Part shown: in pieces, positions 25,961 through 35,045 of the stretch
Layout: every line of letters starts with the position of its first letter
Numbering within the stretch: the first letter of the stretch is position 1
Source: Providencia manganoxydans
GTDB taxonomy: Bacteria > Pseudomonadota > Gammaproteobacteria > Enterobacterales > Enterobacteriaceae
Direction: 5' to 3'
Assembly: GCF_016618195.1 (NCBI RefSeq)
Contig: NZ_CP067099.1
Span: 744,001-808,000, forward strand
Length of the DNA stretch: 64,000 bases
The notes under the pieces: generated by a model
Seen by the model: only the letters and a program-made list of their open reading frames with translations
Told to the model about the DNA's origin: nothing
Database searches by the model: none
Position numbers and translations under genes: made by a program

Positions 25961-26884
25961 TTATTCATCCTGAAATTGATGCGGTAAATGTTTTGATAAG
26001 TATTGCTCTAGATTTTCAATAAACACGCGTAAATTTGCATTATTACGGGTTGTTCTTGAATAAACAGCATATACATCTGCGGGTTGATGCCATTTAGTGA
26101 GTACTCGCGTCAATTTTCCTGTTTCCAGCTCGGGTAAAACACTCCATAACGAACGAAGTAAAATGCCTTCACCACCAAGGCACCATTGCTTAGCCACATC
26201 ACCGTTATTGACCATTAATTTGCTATTTGGCGCAATCATCATGCTTTCAGTTTGGTGCTGTAATTTCCATTGCGCAGGTGCTTGATTGCGTTCTTTAATT
26301 GTGATGCAAAAGTGTTTTTTCTCAAGCTCTTGTGGGTGAGTAGGGTAGCCATTTTGTGCTAAATAAACAGGGGCTGCACAGAGAATACGTCTATTTTTAG
26401 CGATCCGCTTAGCGATATAGTGATCAGGAATAGTGCCACCAATATAGATATCAAGATCGATATTTTCACTAATAATATCGACAGATCTATCGGTTAATGT
26501 CAGATCAATACCTAATTGCGGATAATTGGCGCGTAATGCCAAAATAAAAGGATTTAAATAAGCGCTACCAAAACCTGTACTACAACTGACCCTTAATTCA
26601 CCTCGAATTTCTTCACGGCATGCTTTCAAAGCATTGTGCATGTTATCGAGTTCTAACAATAGCTGCTCACCACTTTTCAGCACTATTCTGCCTTCATGGG
26701 TCAAACTTATGGTACGAGCGCTACGTAATAATAGGGTTTGTCCGAGATTTTCTTCGAGAAGTTTAATTCGCTTTGAAACATAAGCGGGGGAAACAAGCAG
26801 CAACTCCGCAGCACGCGAAAAACTCATTAAGCGCGCGACAGTAATAAAAACCTTAATGTCTTCTAATGCGGGTAGCTTGTTCAT
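25961..26884 (-). CDS. dmlR: LysR-type regulator, DmlR-like
   Basis: 307 aa. N-terminal LysR winged helix-turn-helix (FITVARLMSFSRAAELLLVSPAYVSKRIKLLEE) and a typical effector domain. Divergent from dmlA with a 104-bp gap, exactly as dmlR is placed in E. coli, where DmlR activates D-malate dehydrogenase. It may also act on the cnt genes here. Ortholog call is by position plus similarity. Confidence 0.85.
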   Translation of the reverse strand: MNKLPALEDIKVFITVARLMSFSRAAELLLVSPAYVSKRIKLLEENLGQTLLLRSARTISLTHEGRIVLKSGEQLLLELDNMHNALKACREEIRGELRVSCSTGFGSAYLNPFILALRANYPQLGIDLTLTDRSVDIISENIDLDIYIGGTIPDHYIAKRIAKNRRILCAAPVYLAQNGYPTHPQELEKKHFCITIKERNQAPAQWKLQHQTESMMIAPNSKLMVNNGDVAKQWCLGGEGILLRSLWSVLPELETGKLTRVLTKWHQPADVYAVYSRTTRNNANLRVFIENLEQYLSKHLPHQFQDE

Positions 26885-26988
26885 AGTTTGTAAACCTAAA
26901 GATTACACTTTGTCGCTATACTTTATCACAGCAACTCATAAACTGGAGATCTTACTGATAAAAATCACTGTTGTGGGAGAGCCGTAAC

Positions 26989-28056
26989 ATGTCACAATTT
27001 AATATTGCTGTTATACCGGGTGATGGGATTGGAACAGAAGTTATCCCTGAAGGATTAAAAGTATTAGAGGCTGCGGCATCTAAATATCAAGTAAAATTTA
27101 ACTTTACGCACTTTGATTGGTCTTGTGAAACTTACCATCGCACCGGCCGAATGATGCCTGAAGATGGTTTAGAGCAGTTAAAAAAATTTGATGCGATCTT
27201 TTTAGGTGCTGTTGGCTTTCCTGGTGTACCTGATCATATCTCGCTATGGGGGTTATTATTACCCATCCGCCGTGCATTTAATCAATATGTCAATTTGCGT
27301 CCTGTGCGTTTATTTGAAGGGATCAAATCACCTTTAGCGGACAAGAAACCCGGTGATATTGATTTTTATGTTGTACGTGAGAACGTTGAAGGCGAATACT
27401 CTGCAATTGGTGGTATTCAGTATGAAGGGACTGATGATGAAGTCGTTTCCCAGCAAAGTATTTTTACACGCAAAGGTACGGATCGTATTTTAAAATATGC
27501 ATTTGAGTTAGCACAATCCAGAGAGAAAAAGCATTTAAGTTCAGCGACGAAATCAAACGGTCTTTTCCATTCAATGCCTTATTGGGATAGTCGTTTCGCT
27601 GCTATGGCAAAGCAATATCCAGATGTTAAAGTTGATCAATTCCACATTGATATTTTTGCGGCTAATTTAGTTCGAATGCCTGAATTTTATGATGTCATTG
27701 TAGGATCTAATTTATTTGGGGATATTTTGTCTGATTTAGGGCCTGCTTGCACTGGCACAATAGCGATTGCACCTTCGGCAAATATCAATCCAGAAAAGCA
27801 ATTTCCATCTATGTTCGAACCTGTTCATGGGTCAGCCCCTGATATAGCGGGAAAAAATATTGCTAACCCAATTGGTACTATCTGGGCTGCCGCAATGATG
27901 ATGCAGCATCTTGGCCATACTGAGATGCACGATACCATTATGAACGCAGTTGAAACGGTGATTAAACAACGTGACCATTTAACTCGTGATATGGGCGGTA
28001 ATGCAAGTACTCAGCAGTTAGGTCAAGCGATAGCCGATTTGATTACTGCAAAATAA
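26989..28056 (+). CDS. dmlA: D-malate dehydrogenase (decarboxylating)
   Basis: 355 aa from the ATG at 26989, with GGGAGA upstream; an in-frame GTG at 26971 would precede the ribosome site. It is a beta-decarboxylating dehydrogenase: IPGDGIGTEV start, NLRPVRLF with substrate Arg, VVRENVEGEYS, GDILSDLG and the NAD site EPVHGSAPDIAGK. It converts D-malate to pyruvate, CO2 and NADH and would finish carnitine carbon breakdown after malic semialdehyde oxidation. In E. coli dmlA and dmlR also neighbour yeaVWX. Confidence 0.92.
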   Translation: MSQFNIAVIPGDGIGTEVIPEGLKVLEAAASKYQVKFNFTHFDWSCETYHRTGRMMPEDGLEQLKKFDAIFLGAVGFPGVPDHISLWGLLLPIRRAFNQYVNLRPVRLFEGIKSPLADKKPGDIDFYVVRENVEGEYSAIGGIQYEGTDDEVVSQQSIFTRKGTDRILKYAFELAQSREKKHLSSATKSNGLFHSMPYWDSRFAAMAKQYPDVKVDQFHIDIFAANLVRMPEFYDVIVGSNLFGDILSDLGPACTGTIAIAPSANINPEKQFPSMFEPVHGSAPDIAGKNIANPIGTIWAAAMMMQHLGHTEMHDTIMNAVETVIKQRDHLTRDMGGNASTQQLGQAIADLITAK

Positions 28057-28295
28057 TCTTTTGAACCGCATTAAAAATATCTCTTTTGCTCCAAGGTTAA
28101 AAAAACATCTTATCAACCTAGATAATTTTCTTGGCTCTAGGTTGATAATGTGATGCTTTGATTGTTTATAACCCCAAGATCTGAGAAAATGGCCGCCAAT
28201 TTCGATTAACAAAACGGATTTGCTGAGCTAAGAGCCACCTATTGCCTCTCCTAATGCATGTACAAATCTGTATTCAGACAAAAAAGAACGGTTAA

Positions 28296-29885
28296 ATGGC
28301 AGATCAGAATTTTCTACATGAAGTTAACGCGCGCAGGACGTTTGCAATCATCTCTCACCCTGACGCAGGTAAAACCACCATCACTGAAAAAGTATTATTG
28401 TTCGGACAAGCGATTCAGCGTGCGGGAACAGTAAAAGGTCGTGGCTCTAACCAACATGCAAAATCAGACTGGATGGAAATGGAGAAGCAACGTGGTATTT
28501 CGATTACAACGTCAGTGATGCAATTCCCTTATCATGATTGCTTAGTTAACTTGCTCGATACCCCAGGGCACGAAGACTTCTCGGAAGATACTTACCGGAC
28601 ATTAACCGCAGTTGACTGCTGCTTGATGGTGATTGACTCAGGTAAAGGGGTTGAGGATCGTACACGTAAATTGATGGAAGTCACCCGCTTACGTGATACA
28701 CCTATTCTAACCTTTATGAATAAACTTGACCGTGATATTCGTGACCCAATGGAGTTGATGGATGAAGTGGAAAATGAGCTTAATATTGCTTGTTGTCCAA
28801 TCACATGGCCAATTGGTTGTGGTAAGCTATTTAAAGGGGTTTATCACTTATTGCGTGATGAGACAATCCTTTATCAAACAGGCCAAGGCCATACCATCCA
28901 AGAAGTACGTATCATTAAAGGTTTAGATAATCCTGAATTGGATAAAACGGTTGGTGGTGACCTTGCAGCTCAATTACGTGATGAATTAGAACTGGTCAAA
29001 GGGGCTTCTCATGAGTTTGATCATGATGCCTTTTTAGAAGGTGAATTGACGCCAGTCTTTTTCGGTACCGCATTAGGTAACTTTGGCGTTGACCATATGC
29101 TTGATGGGTTAGTGCAATGGGCTCCAGCACCACAACCACGTAAAACGGATATACGTGAAGTTGAAGCAACAGAAGAGAAATTTACAGGTTTCGTCTTCAA
29201 AATTCAGGCCAATATGGATCCTAAACACCGTGACCGTGTGGCCTTCATGCGTATTGTTTCAGGCACTTATGAAAAAGGCATGAAATTGCGCCAAGTTCGC
29301 ACCAAAAAAGATGTGGTGATTTCTGATGCTCTGACCTTTATGGCGGGTGATCGTTCACATGTTGAAAATGCTTTTGCGGGCGATATTATTGGATTACATA
29401 ATCACGGTACTATTCAAATTGGTGATACTTTTACGCAAGGCGAAGATCTGAAATTTACGGGTATTCCTAACTTTGCGCCTGAGCTATTCCGTCGTATTCG
29501 TTTACGCGATCCACTGAAGCAAAAACAATTACTGAAAGGGTTAGTACAGTTATCAGAAGAAGGTGCTGTACAGGTTTTCCGCCCGTTAACCAATAATGAT
29601 TTGATTGTTGGCGCAGTTGGTGTGCTTCAGTTTGACGTGGTGGTCGCTCGCTTGAAGAGTGAATACAACGTTGAAGCTATTTATGAAGCGGTTAACGTTT
29701 CAACGGCGCGTTGGGTAGAATGTGATGACGTGAAGAAATTCGAAGAGTTCAAACGTAAGAATGAACAAAACCTTGCATTGGATGGTGGTGATAACTTGTC
29801 TTATATTGCGCCAACCATGGTTAACTTGAATTTAACGAGTGAACGCTACCCTGATGTAAAATTCCGTAAAACTAGAGAACACTAA
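28296..29885 (+). CDS. prfC: Peptide chain release factor 3
   Basis: 529 aa, identical in length to E. coli RF3. All GTPase motifs are clear: HPDAGKTT (P-loop), [17 protein letters not shown] and NKLD. It recycles RF1/RF2 from the ribosome. It follows the carnitine block with its own promoter region (28057-28295). A terminator follows. Confidence 0.98.
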   Translation: MADQNFLHEVNARRTFAIISHPDAGKTTITEKVLLFGQAIQRAGTVKGRGSNQHAKSDWMEMEKQRGISITTSVMQFPYHDCLVNLLDTPGHEDFSEDTYRTLTAVDCCLMVIDSGKGVEDRTRKLMEVTRLRDTPILTFMNKLDRDIRDPMELMDEVENELNIACCPITWPIGCGKLFKGVYHLLRDETILYQTGQGHTIQEVRIIKGLDNPELDKTVGGDLAAQLRDELELVKGASHEFDHDAFLEGELTPVFFGTALGNFGVDHMLDGLVQWAPAPQPRKTDIREVEATEEKFTGFVFKIQANMDPKHRDRVAFMRIVSGTYEKGMKLRQVRTKKDVVISDALTFMAGDRSHVENAFAGDIIGLHNHGTIQIGDTFTQGEDLKFTGIPNFAPELFRRIRLRDPLKQKQLLKGLVQLSEEGAVQVFRPLTNNDLIVGAVGVLQFDVVVARLKSEYNVEAIYEAVNVSTARWVECDDVKKFEEFKRKNEQNLALDGGDNLSYIAPTMVNLNLTSERYPDVKFRKTREH

Positions 29886-29897
29886 TTTCTTTAAGTC

Positions 29898-29934
29898 ACC
29901 CACTATTGAAAAATCTATTTTAATAGTGGGTTTT
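29898..29934 (+). terminator. Rho-independent terminator after prfC
   Basis: 10-bp stem ACCCACTATT / AATAGTGGGT with a T run. Confidence 0.85.
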
Positions 29935-30045
29935 CTCCTAATTGTCATCGATTTTCGAATACTCTCCTGTTTTTTTGTCTAAAGTTTGCAGATTGCTCTG
30001 GCTTTTACGTGAGAACGCTTTATTTCATGAGGCTTTTCTCATAGT

Positions 30046-30190
30046 CTATATACTATAAATAATTCGAAATGCAGCGAGAAGACAAACGAACAACTCATTA
30101 GGCACATAGAAAATCTGTGATTGTCGTGAGAGGATCTTGTCATCCTACCTTAATGCAAGGTGCTGCGGCTTGAAGTATGACGAATAGAGT
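30046..30190. repeat. ERIC-like palindromic element (degenerate)
   Basis: Left end TATACTATAAATAATTCGAA and right end GCTTGAAGTATGACGAATAG match the inverted termini of the other elements in this window and the ERIC end GCTTGAAGTATGACGG. The middle is diverged. It lies in the prfC to BON-protein gap, upstream of the latter's promoter. Confidence 0.6.
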
Positions 30191-30262
30191 TATCTATTAG
30201 CATGGGTTATCTGTATTCGTCATACTCTAATCTTTAAAACAGCAGTAAAAAGGAAGGTTAAG

Positions 30263-30661
30263 ATGAAAAATTCAGTACTTTTACGTTCTTTATTGGTTAT
30301 TGGGTTAAGTGGTTCTTTATTTGCTTGCAGTGCTCCTTTGAAAGAGCAAGCTTCTGATACTTGGGACAGCGCCGTGAAGACCGCAGACATTGCCGGTAAA
30401 GATACGAGTGAAGCGGTATCGAGCGGTGTGAAAAGTACCGATAATTATATCGATGATTCCTCTATTACAGCTCAAGTAAAAAGTAAGCTACTGACAACCA
30501 GTGGTATTGACAGTAACTCGATTTCAGTAAAAACCGTTAAAGGTGTGGTTTATCTCTCTGGTTTTGTTAAATCAGACAGCCAAGTAGACAAGGTCGTTCA
30601 GGTTGTCTCAATGGTTAATGGTGTGAAATCAGTACAAAACGGTTTAGTTGTTGCGAATTAA
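30263..30661 (+). CDS. BON-domain lipoprotein, OsmY-like
   Basis: 132 aa. A short signal peptide ends in lipobox LFAC, so Cys22 should be lipidated. A spacer of ~45 residues leads to one BON domain (DSSITAQVKSKLLT...VVYLSGFVKS...VKSVQNGLVV). E. coli osmY, at this same position, has two BON domains and no lipobox. This is therefore a short, membrane-anchored variant of the osmotic/periplasmic BON family. AGGAAGG precedes the ATG. Confidence 0.88.
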   Translation: MKNSVLLRSLLVIGLSGSLFACSAPLKEQASDTWDSAVKTADIAGKDTSEAVSSGVKSTDNYIDDSSITAQVKSKLLTTSGIDSNSISVKTVKGVVYLSGFVKSDSQVDKVVQVVSMVNGVKSVQNGLVVAN

Positions 30662-30845
30662 TATAATAATTTAAATGCGGTTAAATTAAGTTATTGACCA
30701 GATTATATTAGTTGTAAGCAATAAAACTGAGCCTCTATCTCAAAGAGGTTCAGTTTTTGCTGATTGATTTATGGCAATCGTGTCTATTGATGGCTATATC
30801 GCTAAGTGAGGCCCACTAGACAGAAATCATTGTCAGGGGAATTGT

Positions 30846-32000
30846 ATGGGTAAACATATAGCGGTCACACTCGGTAGTATTGAACCTCTAGCTTTTTTTG
30901 ATGAACTCAATAAAGGTAAAACTGCGCTTATCTGCGAAGGTGGTGGCCAACGTGGTATTTTTACTGCGGGGGTACTGGATGAGTTTTTAAAGTCAGGCTT
31001 TAATCCATTCGATATCATGATCGGTACTTCTGCTGGTGCGCAGAATCTTTCAGCGTATATCTGCGGGCAACATGGTTATGCACGACGCGTAATCACTCGC
31101 TATACGACCAGCCCTCTTTTCTTTAATCCACTACGTTTTATCCGTGGCGGTCATCTTATTGATCTAGATTGGTTAGTCGAGAGCACATCAAAAGAGTTCC
31201 CTTTACAGATGCATTCAGGTCTTGAATTAATCAATGCGGGCCGTGAATTTTATATGGGAGCGAGTCGTAGTGATGATTTTGAAGCTGAGTTTTTGCAACC
31301 AACAGAAGATACATGGTTAGATATTATAAGAGCTTCCAGCGCAATTCCTGGCTTTTATCGTACAGGTGTTGAGTTTAATGGAACGTTATACCATGATGGC
31401 GGGATCAGTGCTGCAATTCCTGTGGAAGAGGCATACCGTCGTGGCGCTGAAACTATTGTAGTGATCCGCACTGTACCTTCTCAAATGTATTTCACTCCTG
31501 AATGGGTTAAAAGAATGACCCGTTGGTTAGAAGGGGAAAAGTATGGTTTGCAACGTATGGCGGCTATGCTAAAAGTGCATTTGAAAAGTTATCGTCGCAC
31601 CCAAGAGTTTATTGAAAATCCGCCAGATAATTTGCAGATTTTTGAAATCTACCCACCAACACCGTTAAAGAGCAGTGCATTGGGAAGTCGCTTATCATCG
31701 CTTAATCAGGATTATCATACAGGGCGCCGTTGCGGTCGTTATTTTATCGCTGCTTTGGGGCATAATTTCGCCATGGATAATGACTCATTAAATCGCTTTA
31801 GTTTTGAAAATGCAGCGCATGAAGAGATGCAAATCCAAGAGGACTATGCAGAAGCCTTGTTTGAGGCGAAGCACTCAGGGGAATTGCTGGCTCAAAGCCA
31901 CGCGAAGAAAATGACGGATACAGCGCAAGCACTTATGACAGGTGCGATACTGGCAGCCAATGAAGAGGAAGCTAAACAGGCCAACGAAAAAAATGACTAG
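30846..32000 (+). CDS. yjjU: Patatin-like phospholipase YjjU
   Basis: 384 aa, bacterial patatin family. The oxyanion loop EGGGQRGIFTAG, nucleophile elbow GTSAG and catalytic Asp in HDGGIS form the Ser-Asp dyad. The C-terminal part follows the YjjU/RssA layout. It probably hydrolyses acyl esters of lipids in the cytoplasm. It overlaps yjjV by 8 bp (ATGACTAG), as in E. coli. Confidence 0.93.
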   Translation: MGKHIAVTLGSIEPLAFFDELNKGKTALICEGGGQRGIFTAGVLDEFLKSGFNPFDIMIGTSAGAQNLSAYICGQHGYARRVITRYTTSPLFFNPLRFIRGGHLIDLDWLVESTSKEFPLQMHSGLELINAGREFYMGASRSDDFEAEFLQPTEDTWLDIIRASSAIPGFYRTGVEFNGTLYHDGGISAAIPVEEAYRRGAETIVVIRTVPSQMYFTPEWVKRMTRWLEGEKYGLQRMAAMLKVHLKSYRRTQEFIENPPDNLQIFEIYPPTPLKSSALGSRLSSLNQDYHTGRRCGRYFIAALGHNFAMDNDSLNRFSFENAAHEEMQIQEDYAEALFEAKHSGELLAQSHAKKMTDTAQALMTGAILAANEEEAKQANEKND

Positions 32001-32802
32001 ACTATTCGTTGATACACATTGTCATTTTGACTTTCCACCTTTTATTGATGCGATGGATGAAAGCCTTGCATCAGCCAGCTCGGCAGGGATCTCTGATATT
32101 ATTATTCCGACGGTTGGTGTGGATAATTTTGAGCGAGTTTGGCAATTAGCACATAGCTATTCTCAACTACATGCTGCGATGGGGTTTCATCCACTGTACT
32201 TAAATCGGTTTCAAGAACAGCATTTTGAATCACTATTGTTTTATCTCACCCAGCATAGTACTAAATGCGTTGCTATCGGTGAGATTGGTCTTGATCTGTA
32301 TATGCAGGATCCCTTATTTGAGCTGCAACAGAAAATATTGATTGAACAACTCAAGTTAGCAAAGCGTTTTGATTTACCTGTGATTTTACATTCGCGTAAA
32401 AGCCATGACCAGCTAGTGGCGATTTTACGCCGCTATTTAGTGCCTGCATGTGGTGTCGTTCATGGCTTCGCAGGGAGTTTATCGCAAGCTCAAGCCTTTA
32501 TTAAATTAGGCTATTTTATTGGTGTAGGCGGAACCATTACTTATGAGCGAGCGAATAAAACCCGTCAAGCGATAGCTCAATTGCCTTTAACGTCTTTAGT
32601 TTTTGAAACTGACGCGCCTGATATGCCAGTATCAGGGTTTCAAGGTGAACCGAATCGCCCTGAACGTATTCAAATAATTTTTAAATCGTTATGTGAACTG
32701 CGGCACGAAAGCCCAGATGAAATTGCCGAGCAACTGTATATAAATAGTCTATCATTATTTAAGCTAGACTCATCATATTCCAAGTTGCAGGGGGAGGGCT
32801 AG
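31993..32802 (+). CDS. yjjV: TatD-family metal-dependent hydrolase YjjV
   Basis: 269 aa from the ATG at 31993 that overlaps the yjjU stop. Metal ligands of the TatD barrel are visible: DTHCHFD, GEIGLD, VILHSRK, VHGFAGS and ETDAPDMP. It is a probable DNase/phosphoesterase. The final ten codons (SSYSKLQGEG, then TAG) are read from the left arm of an ERIC element, so the C-terminus was remodelled by its insertion. Confidence 0.93.
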   Translation: MTRLFVDTHCHFDFPPFIDAMDESLASASSAGISDIIIPTVGVDNFERVWQLAHSYSQLHAAMGFHPLYLNRFQEQHFESLLFYLTQHSTKCVAIGEIGLDLYMQDPLFELQQKILIEQLKLAKRFDLPVILHSRKSHDQLVAILRRYLVPACGVVHGFAGSLSQAQAFIKLGYFIGVGGTITYERANKTRQAIAQLPLTSLVFETDAPDMPVSGFQGEPNRPERIQIIFKSLCELRHESPDEIAEQLYINSLSLFKLDSSYSKLQGEG

Positions 32803-32890
32803 GCGATGTTCATTGAGTCACTGAGTTTATCTATGCTCCCCATCTATTTTTGCTGGTCGCCTACCTGCAACTCGAATGATTGAGAGTATA
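32769..32890. repeat. ERIC-type palindromic element fused to yjjV end
   Basis: Left end TCATATTCCAAGTTGCAGG and right end CCTGCAACTCGAATGATTGA GAGTATA are imperfect inverted copies; the middle AGTCACTGAGTTTATCTATGCTCCCC matches the ERIC core. The left arm overlaps the last codons and stop of yjjV. Confidence 0.8.
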
Positions 32891-33020
32891 CATCGTTAAA
32901 GCCACTTTAAATTTATTGCCAATGGCTATTAATTGATGTGGTTTCCTTTCCTTAATCCATCCAGTTTTTCACCTATTTGTTACGTCCTTTTGTGCTTTCC
33001 AGATTAAACTGATAATAGAA

Positions 33021-33036
33021 TGTGACCTTAATCACA
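33021..33036. promoter_or_regulatory. CRP site upstream of nupC-like gene
   Basis: TGTGACCTTAATCACA is a perfect TGTGA-N6-TCACA site. A weaker partner, TGTGACGAAGGTTGCG, starts at 33073, exactly 52 bp downstream. Paired CRP sites at this spacing are the CytR-cooperative architecture of deoP2 in E. coli. Confidence 0.85.
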
Positions 33037-33192
33037 AGAACTGAATTTTTGTTACTTTTTGCACTGCGTATTTGTGACGAAGGTTGCGGGTTATTGGGGT
33101 GGACTAGGTATAATCATCGCACAAAGAGTCAAGGAAACGGGTACGTTTCTTTATCTACATCAATCTATAATTAAGTGAACAGGGATACTTCC

Positions 33193-34479
33193 ATGCAACT
33201 CATTATGAGTCTGGTCGGGATGGCGGTGCTGATAGCTATCGCCGTGCTATTTTCCAGCAATCGTCGAGCGATTAAACTCCGCACTGTTGGCGGAGCTTTT
33301 ATCATTCAAGTCGTGATCGGCGCTTTTGTTCTTTATGTTCCAGCGGGTCGTAGCGTATTACAGGGGATGTCTGATGGCGTTTCTAAGGTAATCAGCTATG
33401 GTCAAGATGGTATGAGCTTTATTTTTGGCGGCCTTGTTTCTGACAAAATGTTTGAATTGTTTGGCGGCGGTGGATTTATTTTCGCATTACGTGTACTGCC
33501 AATCATTGTTTTCTTCTCTTCTTTAATCGCGGTACTTTACTACCTAGGCATTATGCAATTGGTTATTAAAGTATTGGGCGGTGGCTTACAAAAAATACTG
33601 GGTACATCAAGAACTGAATCACTATCTGCCACAGCCAATATCTTTGTTGGTCAAACAGAAGCGCCATTAGTGGTGCGTCCATACATTTCAACGATGACAA
33701 ACTCGGAATTGTTTGCGGTGATGTGTGGTGGTTTAGCCTCCGTTGCGGGCTCGGTATTGGCAGGTTACGCACAAATGGGCGTACCAATGGAATACCTGAT
33801 TGCGGCGTCGTTTATGGCGGCTCCGGGTGGATTGTTGTTTGCTAAGCTATTAGTTCCTGAAACTGAAGAAGCTCGTGATAATGTTAATGCAACTGATTTG
33901 GTTGCAGAAGATGAACGTCCCGCGAATATTATTGATGCCGCGGCATCAGGTGCAGCTTCTGGTATGCAGTTGGCGCTAAACGTAGGGGCGATGTTATTAG
34001 CATTTATTGCGTTAATTGCCCTGATCAACGGCATTCTTGGTGGGATCGGTAACTGGTTTGATTATCCACAGCTTTCTCTTGAGTTAATTCTTGGTTGGGT
34101 GTTTGCCCCAATTGCTTACTTGATTGGTGTGCCATGGAGTGAAGCCAATATTGCGGGTTCATTTATTGGGCAAAAAGTCGTTGTTAACGAATTTGTTGCC
34201 TTTATGAACTTTGGCGAATATATGAAACCAGATGCTGATGTGTTGGCAGCAGGTAAACAAGTCCTGTCTGATCACACTAAAGCGATTATTTCATTTGCAC
34301 TGTGTGGCTTTGCTAACTTGTCTTCTGTGGCGATTTTGCTCGGTGGTTTAGGTGGCATGGCGCCTAATCGTCGTAGTGATGTTGCTCGTCTTGGCATGAA
34401 AGCTGTTTTGGCAGGTACTCTCTCTAACTTAATGAGTGCAACTATTGCTGGTTTCTTCTTAACCCTAGCAATTATCTAG
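33193..34479 (+). CDS. NupC-family concentrative nucleoside transporter
   Basis: 428 aa from the ATG at 33193, after ACAGGG; a GTG at 33175 is unlikely. It has the CNT layout: N-terminal helix, gate domain with [25 protein letters not shown] substrate loop, and a C-terminal NEFVAFMNF...[12 protein letters not shown]. It is an H+ or Na+ coupled inner-membrane nucleoside importer, closest to the NupC/YeiJ/YeiM group. It sits where E. coli has yjjW-yjjI, directly ahead of deoCABD, which degrade the imported nucleosides. Confidence 0.92.
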   Translation: MQLIMSLVGMAVLIAIAVLFSSNRRAIKLRTVGGAFIIQVVIGAFVLYVPAGRSVLQGMSDGVSKVISYGQDGMSFIFGGLVSDKMFELFGGGGFIFALRVLPIIVFFSSLIAVLYYLGIMQLVIKVLGGGLQKILGTSRTESLSATANIFVGQTEAPLVVRPYISTMTNSELFAVMCGGLASVAGSVLAGYAQMGVPMEYLIAASFMAAPGGLLFAKLLVPETEEARDNVNATDLVAEDERPANIIDAAASGAASGMQLALNVGAMLLAFIALIALINGILGGIGNWFDYPQLSLELILGWVFAPIAYLIGVPWSEANIAGSFIGQKVVVNEFVAFMNFGEYMKPDADVLAAGKQVLSDHTKAIISFALCGFANLSSVAILLGGLGGMAPNRRSDVARLGMKAVLAGTLSNLMSATIAGFFLTLAII

Positions 34480-34484
34480 TCTAT

Positions 34485-34613
34485 CTATACTCTAAATAAT
34501 TCGAGATGCAGGTAGGCGACCAGCGAATAAGACCTTAGTCACATTCAGTATGTGACTAAGGTCGAGCAGACATAGTCAACAGCACTGCAACGTGAAATCT
34601 AATAAGTCTATAA
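34485..34613. repeat. ERIC-like element (degenerate) after nupC-like gene
   Basis: Left end TATACTCTAAATAATTCGAG matches the termini of the other copies; the right end CTGCAACGTGAAATCTAATA is diverged. At its core is a perfect 13-bp inverted repeat GACCTTAGTCACA / TGTGACTAAGGTC (34531-34563, 7-nt loop). Confidence 0.65.
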
Positions 34614-34614
34614 T

Positions 34615-34640
34615 CTGAAAAGGGCATTTGCCCTTTTCAG
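34615..34640 (+). terminator. Strong hairpin terminator after nupC-like gene
   Basis: Perfect 12-bp stem CTGAAAAGGGCA / TGCCCTTTTCAG closing a 2-nt gap; the distal arm contains TTTT. It may act in both directions. Confidence 0.75.
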
Positions 34641-34768
34641 TTCATATATTCAGTTATATTCTTTCTACTTTTACGCCCACATCAGCATTTTTGAACTACT
34701 CTTAATGGCATAAAATGAAAAAGAAAAGCCATTAGAGAGAATAAAAATGAAATGAAATAGCGTATAAT

Positions 34769-34836
34769 TGCGATAATGTTCACAAATTTTTATTTAACAA
34801 TGTAACGTTCAGGCAATTAATGTGATTTGTAGCACA
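34769..34836 (+). promoter_or_regulatory. Paired CRP sites of the deo promoter (deoP2-like)
   Basis: TGCGATAATGTTCACA (34769-34784) and TGTGATTTGTAGCACA (34821-34836) each match the CRP consensus with one mismatch in the ten conserved bases, 52 bp apart. Between them AATGTAAC (34798-34805) is one base off the inverted CytR octamer GTTGCATT. This reproduces the E. coli deoP2 layout of CRP-CytR-CRP. Confidence 0.75.
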
Positions 34837-35045
34837 CAAAATAGCCTAGTTCTATGGTCAAATAGGTATAAGTAAGCTGCTATGGACTGCTAGTTCTCAG
34901 AGTGGATGCACTCTAGGGCATTGTGCGGTGAGAAGGAATTCAGCTGCTACATTCGGGTTTTCGAGTAGCATCTTTAAGGAACCAAGCCCGCTCGCCAACA
35001 AAGAACGTGTTGTTCTGACAGAATTCACAACGTTGGAGAGTTTTT
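34837..35045 (+). promoter_or_regulatory. deo leader region with DeoR-like half sites
   Basis: Long untranslated stretch ahead of deoC. A small hairpin TGCTAC / GTAGCA lies at 34945-34970. TGACAGAATTCACAAC at 35016-35031 shares the AGAATTC core with the DeoR operator TGTTAGAATTCTAACA but only 10 of 16 bases, so DeoR binding is doubtful. Confidence 0.35.

Noticed and set aside
35016..35031. DeoR operator before deoC
   Set aside because: Only the AGAATTC core is shared (10 of 16 bases); not enough to call an operator with confidence.
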